The notes beneath the pieces are model-generated. The model saw nothing but the letters and a program-made list of their open reading frames with translations. It searched no databases and was not told where the DNA came from. A DNA stretch of 64,000 nt, from positions 62,001 through 126,000 of the forward strand of contig NZ_PRDW01000003.1 of assembly GCF_002927045.1 (NCBI RefSeq). The letters are read 5' to 3'. The number at the start of each line of letters is the position of its first letter. The stretch's first letter is position 1. This DNA comes from Mycetohabitans endofungorum (GTDB lineage Bacteria; Pseudomonadota; Gammaproteobacteria; Burkholderiales; Burkholderiaceae). A program made the position numbers and the translations under genes. This document shows positions 55,761-64,000 of this stretch, piece after piece.

Positions 55761-56822
55761 TCACGCACGTTGAGCATAGTTCACTTCGACCCACTTCCGG
55801 TATTCACCGGACTGTACCTCGTTGACCCAGTCCTGGTTATCAAGATACCACTGAACTGTTTTCTTTAAACCGCTTTCGAACGTCTCCGCAGGTTTCCAGC
55901 CAAGCACGCGCTCGAGCTTTCGTGCGTCGATCGCGTATCGGCGGTCGTGTCCAGGCCTGTCCGTGACGAAAGTAACCTGGTCGCGATACGAACCACAGGG
56001 CTTTGGCCTAAGTGCGTCCAACAGGTCGCACACCGCGTGCACGACTTCGATGTTTGTCTTTTCGTTCCAGCCTCCAACGTTGTACGTTTCTCCCGGCGTT
56101 CCACGCGCGAGGACCTCGCATATCGCCGAGCAGTGGTCGCCAACATACAACCAGTCGCGCACGTTCTGCCCGTCGCCATACACGGGAAGCCGCTTACCAG
56201 CCAATGCGCTAACGATCATCAAAGGGACCAGCTTTTCCGGAAAATGGTAGGGCCCGTAGTTATTTGAGCAGTTCGTCGTGAGGGTCGGTAACCCGTACGT
56301 ATGATGGTATGCACGTACCAAATGATCGGATGCAGCTTTGGTGGCGGAGTACGGACTGTTCGGCGCGTACGGCGTCGCCTCGGAAAATGGCGGCTCACTT
56401 AGCGAGAGTGAACCGAAGACCTCATCAGTTGACACATGCAGGAATCGAAACATGCTCTTTGCCTCGCCAGTGAGCGTGTTCCAATATGCGCGTGCTGCCT
56501 CAAGCAGCGTAAATGTACCTACCACATTAGTTTGCACAAATGCTGCGGGGCCATGAATCGCACGATCCACATGGCTTTCTGCGGCGAAATGCACAACCGC
56601 ACGCGGTGCGTACCGTGCGAACAATGTATCGAGCGCAAGCCGGTCACAGATGTCCACCCGCGTGAACATGTGCAGCGGATTCCCTTCAAGCGACTTCAGC
56701 GTACGTAGGTTACCGGCATAGGTTAGCTTGTCGACGTTGAGCACCGCTTCGTCGCTACGTTGCAACCAATCGAGAACGAAATTGCCGCCAATGAATCCGG
56801 CGCCTCCCGTTACGAGAATCAT
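55761..56822 (-). CDS. rfbB: dTDP-glucose 4,6-dehydratase
   Basis: 353 residues. The ATG at 56822 ([15 protein letters not shown]) with GAAGGT upstream is the start; the frame upstream is IS sequence. [44 protein letters not shown] (catalytic Tyr/Lys) and [17 protein letters not shown]. First gene of rfbB-A-C-D, read leftwards. The promoter region retains an A/T-rich -10 box. Confidence 0.95.
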   Translation of the reverse strand: MILVTGGAGFIGGNFVLDWLQRSDEAVLNVDKLTYAGNLRTLKSLEGNPLHMFTRVDICDRLALDTLFARYAPRAVVHFAAESHVDRAIHGPAAFVQTNVVGTFTLLEAARAYWNTLTGEAKSMFRFLHVSTDEVFGSLSLSEPPFSEATPYAPNSPYSATKAASDHLVRAYHHTYGLPTLTTNCSNNYGPYHFPEKLVPLMIVSALAGKRLPVYGDGQNVRDWLYVGDHCSAICEVLARGTPGETYNVGGWNEKTNIEVVHAVCDLLDALRPKPCGSYRDQVTFVTDRPGHDRRYAIDARKLERVLGWKPAETFESGLKKTVQWYLDNQDWVNEVQSGEYRKWVEVNYAQRA

Positions 56823-56927
56823 CAAAGTACCTTCGGTTTGGATGCCAACGGACACGCACGAGCCCGCTGCTACTCTTATCGCGGTTCGGGGCCGAATCAG
56901 TGCGCGAAAACAAATGTCTAACAATAA

Positions 56928-56933
56928 ATTATA
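56928..56933 (-). promoter_or_regulatory. Possible -10 box of the rfbBACD operon
   Basis: TATAAT on the minus strand, about 105 bases before rfbB, in an A/T-rich patch. A -35 box at 17 bases is not convincing. It lies just inside the IS3 remnant's end, so the element may have brought or kept the promoter. Confidence 0.4.
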
Positions 56934-56983
56934 AAGGAGGGAGCCGGCAAACCCTTGACCTGCGACGAGATTTTGTGACCAAT

Positions 56984-57400
56984 CAGGCAGTGAGTCGCAT
57001 GTCGATATTATCGGACGCCAGCCAAGCTCGACGGACCGTAGCTGGAGGTTGGTAACGATGAGCGCTATGCGCTCGACGTTCGTTGTAGAACTGCCACCAA
57101 CACTCGATGAGCACCTTGGCCACGGCTGCGGAACCATTCACGATTCAACAGTTCGTCGCGCAGCTTGCCATTGAAGCTTTCGACGAAGCCGTTTTGCCAT
57201 GGACTACCGGGCGTGATGAAGGCCGGCCCGATCGCTGTGTCACGCAACCAGTGCATGACTCGGGCGGCGGTAAATTCCGCGCCGTTGTCTGACCGAATGA
57301 CCGCTGGTTGCCCATATAGTTCATCAACCACGGCAGCACCAGGACTACGTCCTGCGAGCGCAGGCTGGCGCTGACCTCAATTGCCAGGCATTCCCGCGTG
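56984..57400 (-). mobile_element. IS3-family transposase orfB C-terminal half, frameshifted
   Basis: Read leftwards from about 57395: [39 protein letters not shown] (second catalytic Asp), then [27 protein letters not shown] with the catalytic glutamate. A frame change near 57115 leads to [20 protein letters not shown] and [16 protein letters not shown], ending at a stop at 56984. The N-terminal half is replaced by unrelated sequence. Inactive. Confidence 0.9.
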
Positions 57401-57838
57401 TATTCATTCTGCGGACCCAGGCCGATCGCCACGTCGTGCTTGCCCGCCGACGCGAGCGCGGCTGCCAGGCTGGCGGTGAGCGTCGGCGCGCGGAAAAATC
57501 CCCGCCATTGGCGCGAACATTGCTGGCTTGTATAGTATTGCAGGGCCCCGACACGTTTCGTCTGTCATTCCCCTTCCCCGAAAAGGTTTGAAGCGACACG
57601 CACGCACGGTTACTGGCTTACGCAAGGCGTCCAGCCATGAAACAAGTGTGCCGGTGCTGCCCGCTTGAGCGCCGCAGAAAAATGCGAATGCCGATCCTAT
57701 TGCAGCCTGTAATATTTTTTCACGCTCTAACGGCGCAGGTGAAATGATAGTGCACGATAATTAAGTGCTTGGAATTGTTAACATATTCTAAAAAATGAGC
57801 GCCGGATCTATGTTCTGGCGCCTATTCAGCCCCCCTTG
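57401..57838. other. Region between IS3 remnant and apaH
   Basis: Next to the IS end, a minus-strand stretch reads like protein (FFRAPTLTASLAAALASAGKHDVAIGLG), perhaps a gene cut by the IS, but I cannot name it. The part 57700-57800 is A/T-rich and would suit the apaH promoter. GGCGCC-type repeats around 57799-57822 form a hairpin (GCGCC / GGCGC) just before apaH. Confidence 0.4.
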
Positions 57839-58750
57839 ATGAAGTCGCTTACACGCATGCTGAAATCGCTGCCGATGAACTACGTAGTCAAGCCGGACGC
57901 CGTGGCCGGTCTCGGCCACGACACCGCCAGCCCCCCACCGATCGGCATCGGCGACGTCCAGGGTTGCTGCAACGCGTTAGATCGGCTACTCGACAAGCTG
58001 GGACCGACGGCCGATACACCGCTGTGGTTCGCCGGCGACCTGGTCAACCGCGGCCCCGCGTCGCTTGCGGCACTACGCCGTATCATTGGACTCGGCGACC
58101 GTGCCGTGGCCGTGCTCGGCAACCATGACCTTCACTTATTGGCGATCGCGGCCGGCGTGCATCGCCCCAAGCGCGGCGATACGCTCGATGACATCCTCGC
58201 CGCGCCGGACGCCGCCGACTTGATCGACTGGCTGCGGCATCGGCCGCTGGCGCATTACGACGGGCAGCGGCTGCTCGTGCATGCCGGCGTGCTGCCGCAA
58301 TGGGATGCCCGCGTCGCGCTCGAGCTGGCGCGTGGGATTGAAGCGCAGCTGCAGGGCGACGCTTGGAAAGCGTTCCTGCAGTCGCTGTGGGGCAACGAGC
58401 CGGATACGTGGTGCGATATGCTGCAAGGCGAGGCGCGCTCCCGTGTGATCGTCAATGCCATAACACGCATGCGCTTCTGCGATGCGCACGGACGGATGGA
58501 GTTCGGCGCAAGCGGGGCCCCGAATACCGCACCGACTGGGTTCATGCCATGGTTCGATGTGCCGCAGCGCCGCAGCGCCGATACGCTGGTGGTGTTTGGC
58601 CACTGGGCGGCGCTCGGCCTGGTGGTGCGCGAAGACGTGATCGCGCTGGACTCGGGCTGTGTCTGGGGAGGAAAGCTGTCCGCCGTACGATTGGACGCCG
58701 ATCCGCGGCGCCGGACCGTGGTCCAGGTCGACTGCGGCAAGCAACGCTGA
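57839..58750 (+). CDS. apaH: Symmetrical bis(5'-nucleosyl)-tetraphosphatase
   Basis: 303 residues from ATG 57839; in-frame ATGs at 57857 and 57875 are also possible, and none has a good ribosome site. Metallophosphatase motifs: GIGDVQGCCNALDRLL, WFAGDLVNRGPASLAALR, VLGNHDLHLLAIA, LVHAGVLPQWD, VFGHWAALG. It splits Ap4A to two ADP. The N-terminus before 'GIGD' is ~20 residues longer than usual, which favours a downstream start. Confidence 0.92.
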   Translation: MKSLTRMLKSLPMNYVVKPDAVAGLGHDTASPPPIGIGDVQGCCNALDRLLDKLGPTADTPLWFAGDLVNRGPASLAALRRIIGLGDRAVAVLGNHDLHLLAIAAGVHRPKRGDTLDDILAAPDAADLIDWLRHRPLAHYDGQRLLVHAGVLPQWDARVALELARGIEAQLQGDAWKAFLQSLWGNEPDTWCDMLQGEARSRVIVNAITRMRFCDAHGRMEFGASGAPNTAPTGFMPWFDVPQRRSADTLVVFGHWAALGLVVREDVIALDSGCVWGGKLSAVRLDADPRRRTVVQVDCGKQR

Positions 58751-58755
58751 TGCGC

Positions 58756-59637
58756 TCAGGGCGAGGCGCGGTCCAACTCTTCGTCCAGCGTCGGGGCGGT
58801 GGGTAGCGCCGGATCGCACGATCGCGCGTCACCCTGTCGTTTCGCATACGTCGGCGCTTGCGCCAACACCGGACGCGTCAGCGGCGGCTTCACACGCTGC
58901 TGCAACTCGCTCAGCGCATCGCTCACCACGCGTTGCGCATCATGCGCCACGACCCGTCGCTGCGAAGCCGCCTCGAGCGCAGCGCCGACGTACAGGTGCA
59001 CGGTCAACGGCCCGTGGCGCAATAGCGCGTCCAACGATTGCCCAAGCGTGATATCGCCCACATACGCGGGCGCGGTGGACTGGCACCCGTGTGCATCCTC
59101 GTACATCAGGCAAATCGGTTGGACCGGCGCGCCGGCCGACACCGCAGCTTGGAACAGGTTCGCATGAAAAGGCAGCACCTCGACGCCGTCGGACGTCGTG
59201 CCCTCCGGAAACACGCAGATCGACCGCCCGCCTTGGAGTCGCTGCACCAGTTCGTGCATGATCCGCTTTGCGTCGCTGCGCTTGTCGCGCTGTACGAACG
59301 CGGTGTCGAGCTTGGCGGCCAGCCAACCGATCACTGGCCAGTCGCGCACCTCCGCCTTGGAGACGAACGGTGTCGGCCGCCAGGCATTGATCACATAGAT
59401 GTCAATCCACGAGACGTGATTGCCGACCACCATCGCGCCCGCATCGACGCGACGCTCGTCATGGTGCACGACGAGCTGCACGCCGGCGAGCGCGAGAAAG
59501 CGCAGGCTCCACTGTCGCGTCAATGCCCGGCGGCCATCGTCGTCGGTGCGCGAAAAGCGCGTGGCGGCTGTCCACGCGCCATGCAGCACGTGCGCGACGA
59601 GCCGCGCCTTGCGCCATGCGACTGAAAACCGGTTCAC
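58756..59637 (-). CDS. plsC: 1-acyl-sn-glycerol-3-phosphate acyltransferase (PlsC family)
   Basis: 293 residues. Start GTG 59637 overlaps the dihydroorotase stop as GTGA, with GGCAGG upstream; the frame before it is a shadow. Acyltransferase block VVGNHVSWIDIYVINAWRP (NHxSWxD in place of H(X)4D: HVSWID), FVQRDKRSDAKRI, and FPEGTTSDGVEVLPF. It acylates lysophosphatidate or an ornithine-lipid precursor at the inner membrane. The C-terminal 40 residues are low-complexity. Confidence 0.9.
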   Translation of the reverse strand: MNRFSVAWRKARLVAHVLHGAWTAATRFSRTDDDGRRALTRQWSLRFLALAGVQLVVHHDERRVDAGAMVVGNHVSWIDIYVINAWRPTPFVSKAEVRDWPVIGWLAAKLDTAFVQRDKRSDAKRIMHELVQRLQGGRSICVFPEGTTSDGVEVLPFHANLFQAAVSAGAPVQPICLMYEDAHGCQSTAPAYVGDITLGQSLDALLRHGPLTVHLYVGAALEAASQRRVVAHDAQRVVSDALSELQQRVKPPLTRPVLAQAPTYAKRQGDARSCDPALPTAPTLDEELDRASP

Positions 59638-60923
59638 GCCTGCCGGTCTCGGCTGTCGTACGCAACACGCCCGGCCACGATCGTGGCGCGCACCCGCGCT
59701 GGCAATTCGTACCCCAGGAACGGCGTATTGTGCCCCTGGCTTTTTAGCACCCGCGGCTCGACATGCCAATGCGCGGCGGGATCGAACACGCACAGGTCCG
59801 CTGTGGCGCCGGGCTCGAGCCTGCCCGCCGGCAACCCGAGCAATCCAGCCGGCGCACAGGTGACCTTGGCCAGCGCGTGTGCCAGCGACCGCTTCTCCTC
59901 AGCCGCCCACTTGAGCGTCAACGATAGCAGCAGTTCCAGTCCAGTCGCCCCGGGCGACGCCTCGCCGAAAGGCCGCAGCTTTTCGTCGTCGTCCACGGGC
60001 GTATGATCCGAGCAGATCGCATCGATGGTGTCGTCAGCGAGCGCCGCGCGGATCGCATCGCGGTCGCGCTGCGAGCGCAGCGGCGGGTCGACGCGGAACT
60101 GAGCGTCGAAGTAGCCGATGTCCACATCGATCAAGTGAACATGATTGATCGTGACGTCGCACGTGACCGGCAGCCCTTCGCGCTTGGCTGCGCGCACCAG
60201 TTCGAGGCCCGCCGCCGACGACAAGTGTTGCAGATGAACCCGCGCACCCGTCGCGCGCATCAGCTCGAAGATCGTATGCAGCGCGATCGTCTCGGCGGCC
60301 ACCGGCACCCCCGGCAGCCCGAGCCGCGACGCGACCGGTCCGCTGGCGGCGATACCACCGCGGCCTAGATACGGGTCCTGCGGCCGCAACCAGACCGTGT
60401 AGCCGAACGTGTTCGCGTATTGCAGCGCCCGCAGCAGTACCGTAGTGTCGACGATCGGCCGGTCCGCCTGCGTGAAGCCAACGCACCCCGCCTCGGTCAA
60501 CTCGGCCATCTCGGTGATGACCTCGCCCTTCAGGTCCACCGTCAATGCTCCAAGCGGATACACATGGACTTGGTCCAGGTTGCGAGCACGGAACTTCAAC
60601 ATTTCGACCAGCCCCGGCTCGTCCAGCGGCGGGTCGGTATCGGGCGGACACACGAGGCTAGTCACGCCGCCGGCCAGCGCCGCGGCCATCTCGGACTCCA
60701 GCGTCGCGCGATACTCGTATCCCGGCTCGCGCAGCCGCGCGCACAAATCGACCAGTCCCGGGGCGATCGCTAGCCCCGTGGCATCGAGAGTTTGGACGTC
60801 GTGCAATGGCGCCGTGGCGGCGCCAATCGAGACAATGCGGCCATCCGCGATCCAAACATCCGCCTGCTGCTCGGTGCCCGCCACCGGGTCGATAACGCGA
60901 CCACCCTTGATATGAATCTTCAT
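59634..60923 (-). CDS. pyrC: Dihydroorotase-like PyrC' (metal site lost)
   Basis: 429 residues from ATG 60923 (MKIHIKGGRVIDPVAG); an in-frame ATG at 60977 overlapping pyrB is an alternative. Amidohydrolase fold, but where active enzymes have HxH followed by LREPG this one has CAR at 61-63 (APGLVDLCARLREPG). The later histidines are mostly replaced too, though CSDHTPVDDDEK is kept. Such PyrC' (PyrX) proteins are inactive but hold the PyrB trimers together in Pseudomonas. A functional dihydroorotase must be elsewhere. Cotranscribed with pyrB and plsC. Confidence 0.9.
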   Translation of the reverse strand: MKIHIKGGRVIDPVAGTEQQADVWIADGRIVSIGAATAPLHDVQTLDATGLAIAPGLVDLCARLREPGYEYRATLESEMAAALAGGVTSLVCPPDTDPPLDEPGLVEMLKFRARNLDQVHVYPLGALTVDLKGEVITEMAELTEAGCVGFTQADRPIVDTTVLLRALQYANTFGYTVWLRPQDPYLGRGGIAASGPVASRLGLPGVPVAAETIALHTIFELMRATGARVHLQHLSSAAGLELVRAAKREGLPVTCDVTINHVHLIDVDIGYFDAQFRVDPPLRSQRDRDAIRAALADDTIDAICSDHTPVDDDEKLRPFGEASPGATGLELLLSLTLKWAAEEKRSLAHALAKVTCAPAGLLGLPAGRLEPGATADLCVFDPAAHWHVEPRVLKSQGHNTPFLGYELPARVRATIVAGRVAYDSRDRQA

Positions 60924-60969
60924 GCTCGTAGACGTGTTTTCGAATGCTTGCCGCTGCGTTTGCTGCGTT

Positions 60970-62004
60970 TCAGTCATTGTTGCCTGCGACGATGCCCATC
61001 ACCGCCATGCGCACTGCGATACCGAACGTGACCTGGTTTAAGATCACGGCCTGCGGGCCGTCCGCGACGCTTGATTCGATCTCGACGCCGCGGTTCATCG
61101 GTCCCGGATGCATGACGATCGCATCAGGCTTGGCGTACGCGAGCCGCTCCGACGTCAGACCCCACGTCTTGAAGTACTCCTGCGCGGACGGCAACAGTGC
61201 GCCACTCATGCGCTCGTTCTGCAGGCGCAGCATGATGATCACGTCGACGTCGCGCAAGCCCTGCTGCATGTCGTGGAAAACGCGCACGCCGAGGTGCTCC
61301 AGTCCGCCAGGCAGCAGCGTGCGGGGCCCGATCGCACGGATCTCAGGCACACCCAGCGTGGTCAACGCATGGATATCGGAGCGCGCGACGCGCGAATGCA
61401 GGATGTCGCCAACGATGGCCACCCGCAGCTGCGTGAAGTCGCGCTTGTAGTGGCGAATCGTGTACATGTCCAGCAGCCCCTGCGTCGGGTGCGCGTGGCG
61501 ACCGTCTCCGGCATTGATCACATGCACGTGCGGCGCGCAGTGCTGCGCGATCAGGTACGGCGCACCGCTTTGCGCATGCCGCACGACGAACATGTCCGCA
61601 TGCATCGCCGACAGATTGTTGATCGTGTCCAGCAGCGACTCTCCCTTGCTCGTCGATGACGCATTAATGTTCAAATTCAGCACGTCCGCGGACAGCCGCT
61701 TCGCGGCAATCTCGAACGTCGTGCGCGTGCGCGTCGAATTCTCGAAGAACAGGTTGAACACCGATTTGCCGCGCAACAATGGCACCTTCTTGACGTCGCG
61801 GTCCGTCACGCTGACGAATTGGGCCGCAGTGTCCAGGATATGCGTGACCACCGCGGGAGGCAGGCCTTCGATCGTCAGCAGATGTTTAAGCTCACCATGA
61901 CGGTTCAATTGCGGGTGGCCGCGCAGGAAACCCGGACGGAATGCAGCGGGTGCCGGCGCGGCGGCGCGCGTCGGTTCGGCGGGCTCTGGGGTGGCGGTAT
62001 TCAT
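60970..62004 (-). CDS. pyrB: Aspartate carbamoyltransferase catalytic subunit
   Basis: 344 residues. Carbamoyl-phosphate motif [25 protein letters not shown], then [32 protein letters not shown], and [18 protein letters not shown]. It makes carbamoyl-aspartate, the second step of UMP synthesis. The first ~30 residues are an Ala/Pro-rich extension typical of the class with PyrC'. It ends overlapping the alternative PyrC' start. Confidence 0.96.
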   Translation of the reverse strand: MNTATPEPAEPTRAAAPAPAAFRPGFLRGHPQLNRHGELKHLLTIEGLPPAVVTHILDTAAQFVSVTDRDVKKVPLLRGKSVFNLFFENSTRTRTTFEIAAKRLSADVLNLNINASSTSKGESLLDTINNLSAMHADMFVVRHAQSGAPYLIAQHCAPHVHVINAGDGRHAHPTQGLLDMYTIRHYKRDFTQLRVAIVGDILHSRVARSDIHALTTLGVPEIRAIGPRTLLPGGLEHLGVRVFHDMQQGLRDVDVIIMLRLQNERMSGALLPSAQEYFKTWGLTSERLAYAKPDAIVMHPGPMNRGVEIESSVADGPQAVILNQVTFGIAVRMAVMGIVAGNND

Positions 62005-62115
62005 GGATAACGCGGTTCAATCATGAACGTGGTGACAGCCGCACAGCCGTCACTGGATAAAATAAGCAATGCAACACCGGCCAACGCGGGGTACGCCCAT
62101 GCGCGCGACGCCGTG

Positions 62116-62640
62116 TCACGCTTGCGCTTCGGTGACGAACGCCAGCGCACCGTGGCGGTCACGCCGCAGCACAAGCGTCTCGTTCACCGGCACGTCGAGC
62201 ACCGCGCCAACAAAGCGCGCAGCGATCGGCAGTTCACGGCCACCGCGGTCGACCAGCACGGCCAACTCAACGCACGCCGGGCGGCCGTAGTCGTACAGCT
62301 CGTTGATCGCGGCACGGATCGTGCGCCCGGTGAATAGCACGTCATCCACCAGCACGATGCGCATGCCGTCCACGCCGAACGGCAACGACGTGGGCTGCGC
62401 CTGGCTGTGTAGGCCTTTTTTCGCATAGTCGTCGCGGTGCAGCGCGACATTGACCACGCCAAACGAGGCCGCGCCCAGGTCTTGGGCAAGCCGTTCGGCA
62501 ATCCACGCGCCGCCGCTATGGATCCCTGCCAGTGCGGTCGTGCCTGAGCGTATCGCATCGCCCAGCGCAGCCTGCAACGGGTCGCGCATCGCGCGATACA
62601 ACTGTTCCGCGTCAATCGACGCGATGGCGGCACTCATCAT
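62116..62640 (-). CDS. pyrR: PyrR bifunctional regulator / uracil phosphoribosyltransferase
   Basis: 174 residues. PRPP loop [20 protein letters not shown], plus [21 protein letters not shown]. In Bacillus it binds pyr mRNA; in proteobacteria its regulatory role is less sure, and no attenuator hairpin pair is seen upstream of pyrB, which begins 112 bases downstream. Start overlaps ruvX by four bases. Confidence 0.92.
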   Translation of the reverse strand: MMSAAIASIDAEQLYRAMRDPLQAALGDAIRSGTTALAGIHSGGAWIAERLAQDLGAASFGVVNVALHRDDYAKKGLHSQAQPTSLPFGVDGMRIVLVDDVLFTGRTIRAAINELYDYGRPACVELAVLVDRGGRELPIAARFVGAVLDVPVNETLVLRRDRHGALAFVTEAQA

Positions 62641-63050
62641 CGGCTCTCGGATAGCTGTTCATCAAAATACTGCTGAAGAATGATGCATGCTGCCTGTGCG
62701 TCCACGACGGCACCACGCGCTCCTGCCGCTTCGGCCTCGACCGACGAATAGCGCTCGTCGACCCAGGTCACTGGCAGGTTGAAACGCCCATTGAGTTGGT
62801 TACCGAAACGCCGCGCCTGCTGCGTCATCTCGTGCGGTGCGCCATCGGGATGCACTGGCAGCCCGACGACCAGCCGCAGCGGCTGCCATTGGTCGATCAA
62901 CTCGCCCACCGCGGTGAAACGGTATTCGCGGTTGCGGTTTTCGACGGTTGTGAGTGCCCGAGCGCAGCGGGTCAGCGTGTTGCCAATCGCCACACCGATG
63001 CGCTTTTGTCCGTAGTCGAACGCGAGCAGCGTGGCCGCCGCCGTACTCAT
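62637..63050 (-). CDS. ruvX: Holliday junction resolvase-like RuvX/YqgF
   Basis: 137 residues. RNase H fold: [18 protein letters not shown] (first acidic), [22 protein letters not shown], and [15 protein letters not shown]. It is linked to processing of 16S rRNA 5' end in E. coli. ATGA-overlap with yqgE upstream, and with pyrR downstream. Confidence 0.94.
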   Translation of the reverse strand: MSTAAATLLAFDYGQKRIGVAIGNTLTRCARALTTVENRNREYRFTAVGELIDQWQPLRLVVGLPVHPDGAPHEMTQQARRFGNQLNGRFNLPVTWVDERYSSVEAEAAGARGAVVDAQAACIILQQYFDEQLSESR

Positions 63051-63625
63051 GCGTGGCCTGCCTCGCCGGAGAGCATCGTCGATGAGATGCCCAGCAGCGC
63101 GAGCGCCGCGTCGAAACGTCGCTCGGCCGGCACGTCGAACACGATCTTCGGATCCGCCTCGACGGTCAGCCAGCCATTCTTTGAAATCTCGTCCTCCAGC
63201 TGCCCCGCGCCCCAGCCGGCATGCCCGAGCGTCAGCAGGAAGCGCTTGGGCCCGTTGCCGTTCGCGACCGCTTCGAGCACGTCCTTCGACGTGGTCATCT
63301 CCAGCCCGCTGGGCACCGACATCGACGACGTATAGTTGCCGCTGCCGACCGGCTCATGCAGCACAAAGCCGCGCTCGGTCTGCACCGGCCCACCGAAATA
63401 GACGGGTACGTGCAACAGCGGCTCAATCTCTAGCTTCAGGTCGATGCGGGAAAACAGCGCCTGCAGATCGATATCGGTCGGCCTGTTGATCACCAGCCCG
63501 AACGCGCCGCGCTCGCTGTGATCGCAGAGGTACACCACCGTTCCGGAAAAAGTGGGATCGGCCATGCTTGGCATAGCGATCAGGAACTGGTTGGTCAGGT
63601 TGATGCGATCAGTGGTCTTTGACAT
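63047..63625 (-). CDS. yqgE: YqgE/AlgH family protein
   Basis: 192 residues. DUF179 pattern: [40 protein letters not shown], then [17 protein letters not shown], and [26 protein letters not shown]. Unknown function; almost always upstream of ruvX. First gene of yqgE-ruvX-pyrR-pyrB-pyrC'-plsC. Confidence 0.94.
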   Translation of the reverse strand: MSKTTDRINLTNQFLIAMPSMADPTFSGTVVYLCDHSERGAFGLVINRPTDIDLQALFSRIDLKLEIEPLLHVPVYFGGPVQTERGFVLHEPVGSGNYTSSMSVPSGLEMTTSKDVLEAVANGNGPKRFLLTLGHAGWGAGQLEDEISKNGWLTVEADPKIVFDVPAERRFDAALALLGISSTMLSGEAGHA

Positions 63626-64000
63626 GTTTCGGATTTTAGCAAAGACCCGGGGGTCTCTAGCGACTTCGACGATGGCACTTTGCCGACTCCACTATAGCCC
63701 GGCCACGCGCCGGCTGCCTTCGATTGCAATGGCCAGGTCGAACAGCACGGCAGCTGGATCGGGCAGCGGAATGCCGACGGCGATCTGGTACAACCGCCGC
63801 TTGAGCGTCTCGCCTGTTCCCCGCGCAGCCCAGCGCGTACGTTGCCACGCCGCGCGCGTGCTGCGCAAGCAGCAAGTCCAATCGTGCAATCACACGCTTG
63901 GCATGGACCGGCGCAACGCCGCCGCCATCCTGCCATAGTCGAAGCGCGGGCAGCGCACCGGCGGCCAGCCGACACACGTCGTAAGGGTCTGGACCTTTCA
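63626..64000 (-). pseudogene. Decayed gene at the window edge, not identified
   Basis: Entering from the right edge on the minus strand, the frame reads CRLAAGALPALRLWQDGGGVAPVHAKRVIARLDLLLAQHARGVATYALG, which looks coding. After a frame change near 63830 it continues RRLYQIAVGIPLPDPAAVLFDLAIAIEGSRRVAGL to a stop at about 63695. I could not place it; the tail faintly resembles a helical glutathione-transferase-like C-terminal domain. The rest lies outside the window. Confidence 0.45.

Overview
The window looks like chromosome of a Betaproteobacterium of the family Burkholderiaceae. The evidence is high-GC codon use, a glucokinase fused to an RpiR/HexR regulator, the runs hemL-ribD-ribE-ribBA-ribH-nusB and yqgE-ruvX-pyrR-pyrB-pyrC', a Kdo hydroxylase in the lipid A-core cluster, and a B. 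pseudomallei-like O-antigen locus (rfbB/A/C/D plus wbiG/H/I-like genes). Many genes are truncated, frameshifted or joined by deletion. That erosion would fit a host-associated lineage such as Mycetohabitans (formerly Burkholderia rhizoxinica), but the organism name is inference.

Layout. 1-5.3 kb: the start of an ABC permease running off the left edge, a small conserved-looking protein, an OmpR-type regulator whose partner kinase is reduced to its two ends, and a HisQMP-type amino acid importer with no binding protein. 5.4-10.9 kb: the zwf-pgl-glk/hexR operon with a perfect palindromic HexR-type operator inside its promoter, the wreck of a divergent sugar-ABC ATPase gene, and an HpaR-type MarR regulator. 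11-25.6 kb: a Bcr-type efflux pump, hemL and the riboflavin genes. The riboflavin run is interrupted between ribE and ribBA by an accessory block holding an RHH/PIN toxin-antitoxin pair, ccdAB, a flavin reductase fragment and a LOG-family gene. nusB, an aminotransferase, a lytic transglycosylase and ubiD follow. 25.6-34.2 kb: small secreted proteins, an alkB remnant, a DUF2520 gene, yggT, tRNA-Gly(CCC), trmB, uppP, a DUF1439 gene, a BigR-YeeE deletion scar, ykgJ, pcm and a rhodanese.

34.3-36.1 kb is the most unusual piece. An isolated 357-residue protein with a long Ser/Thr-rich N-terminus lies, beside a UreG-like fragment, where I would expect a tolC-like gene. I recognise no family and consider it a candidate secreted effector. 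36-57 kb is surface polysaccharide: waaA, kdoO, waaC, manB/algC, a flippase, glycosyltransferases, galE, two different polyprenyl-phosphate sugar-1-phosphate transferases, an O-antigen ligase-like protein, wbiI/H/G-like genes and rfbD/C/A/B. IS3 and IS66 scars flank the rfb genes, and no wzm/wzt exporter is seen. 57.8-64 kb: apaH, plsC, then the pyrimidine group with an inactive-type dihydroorotase, ruvX, yqgE and a broken gene at the right edge.
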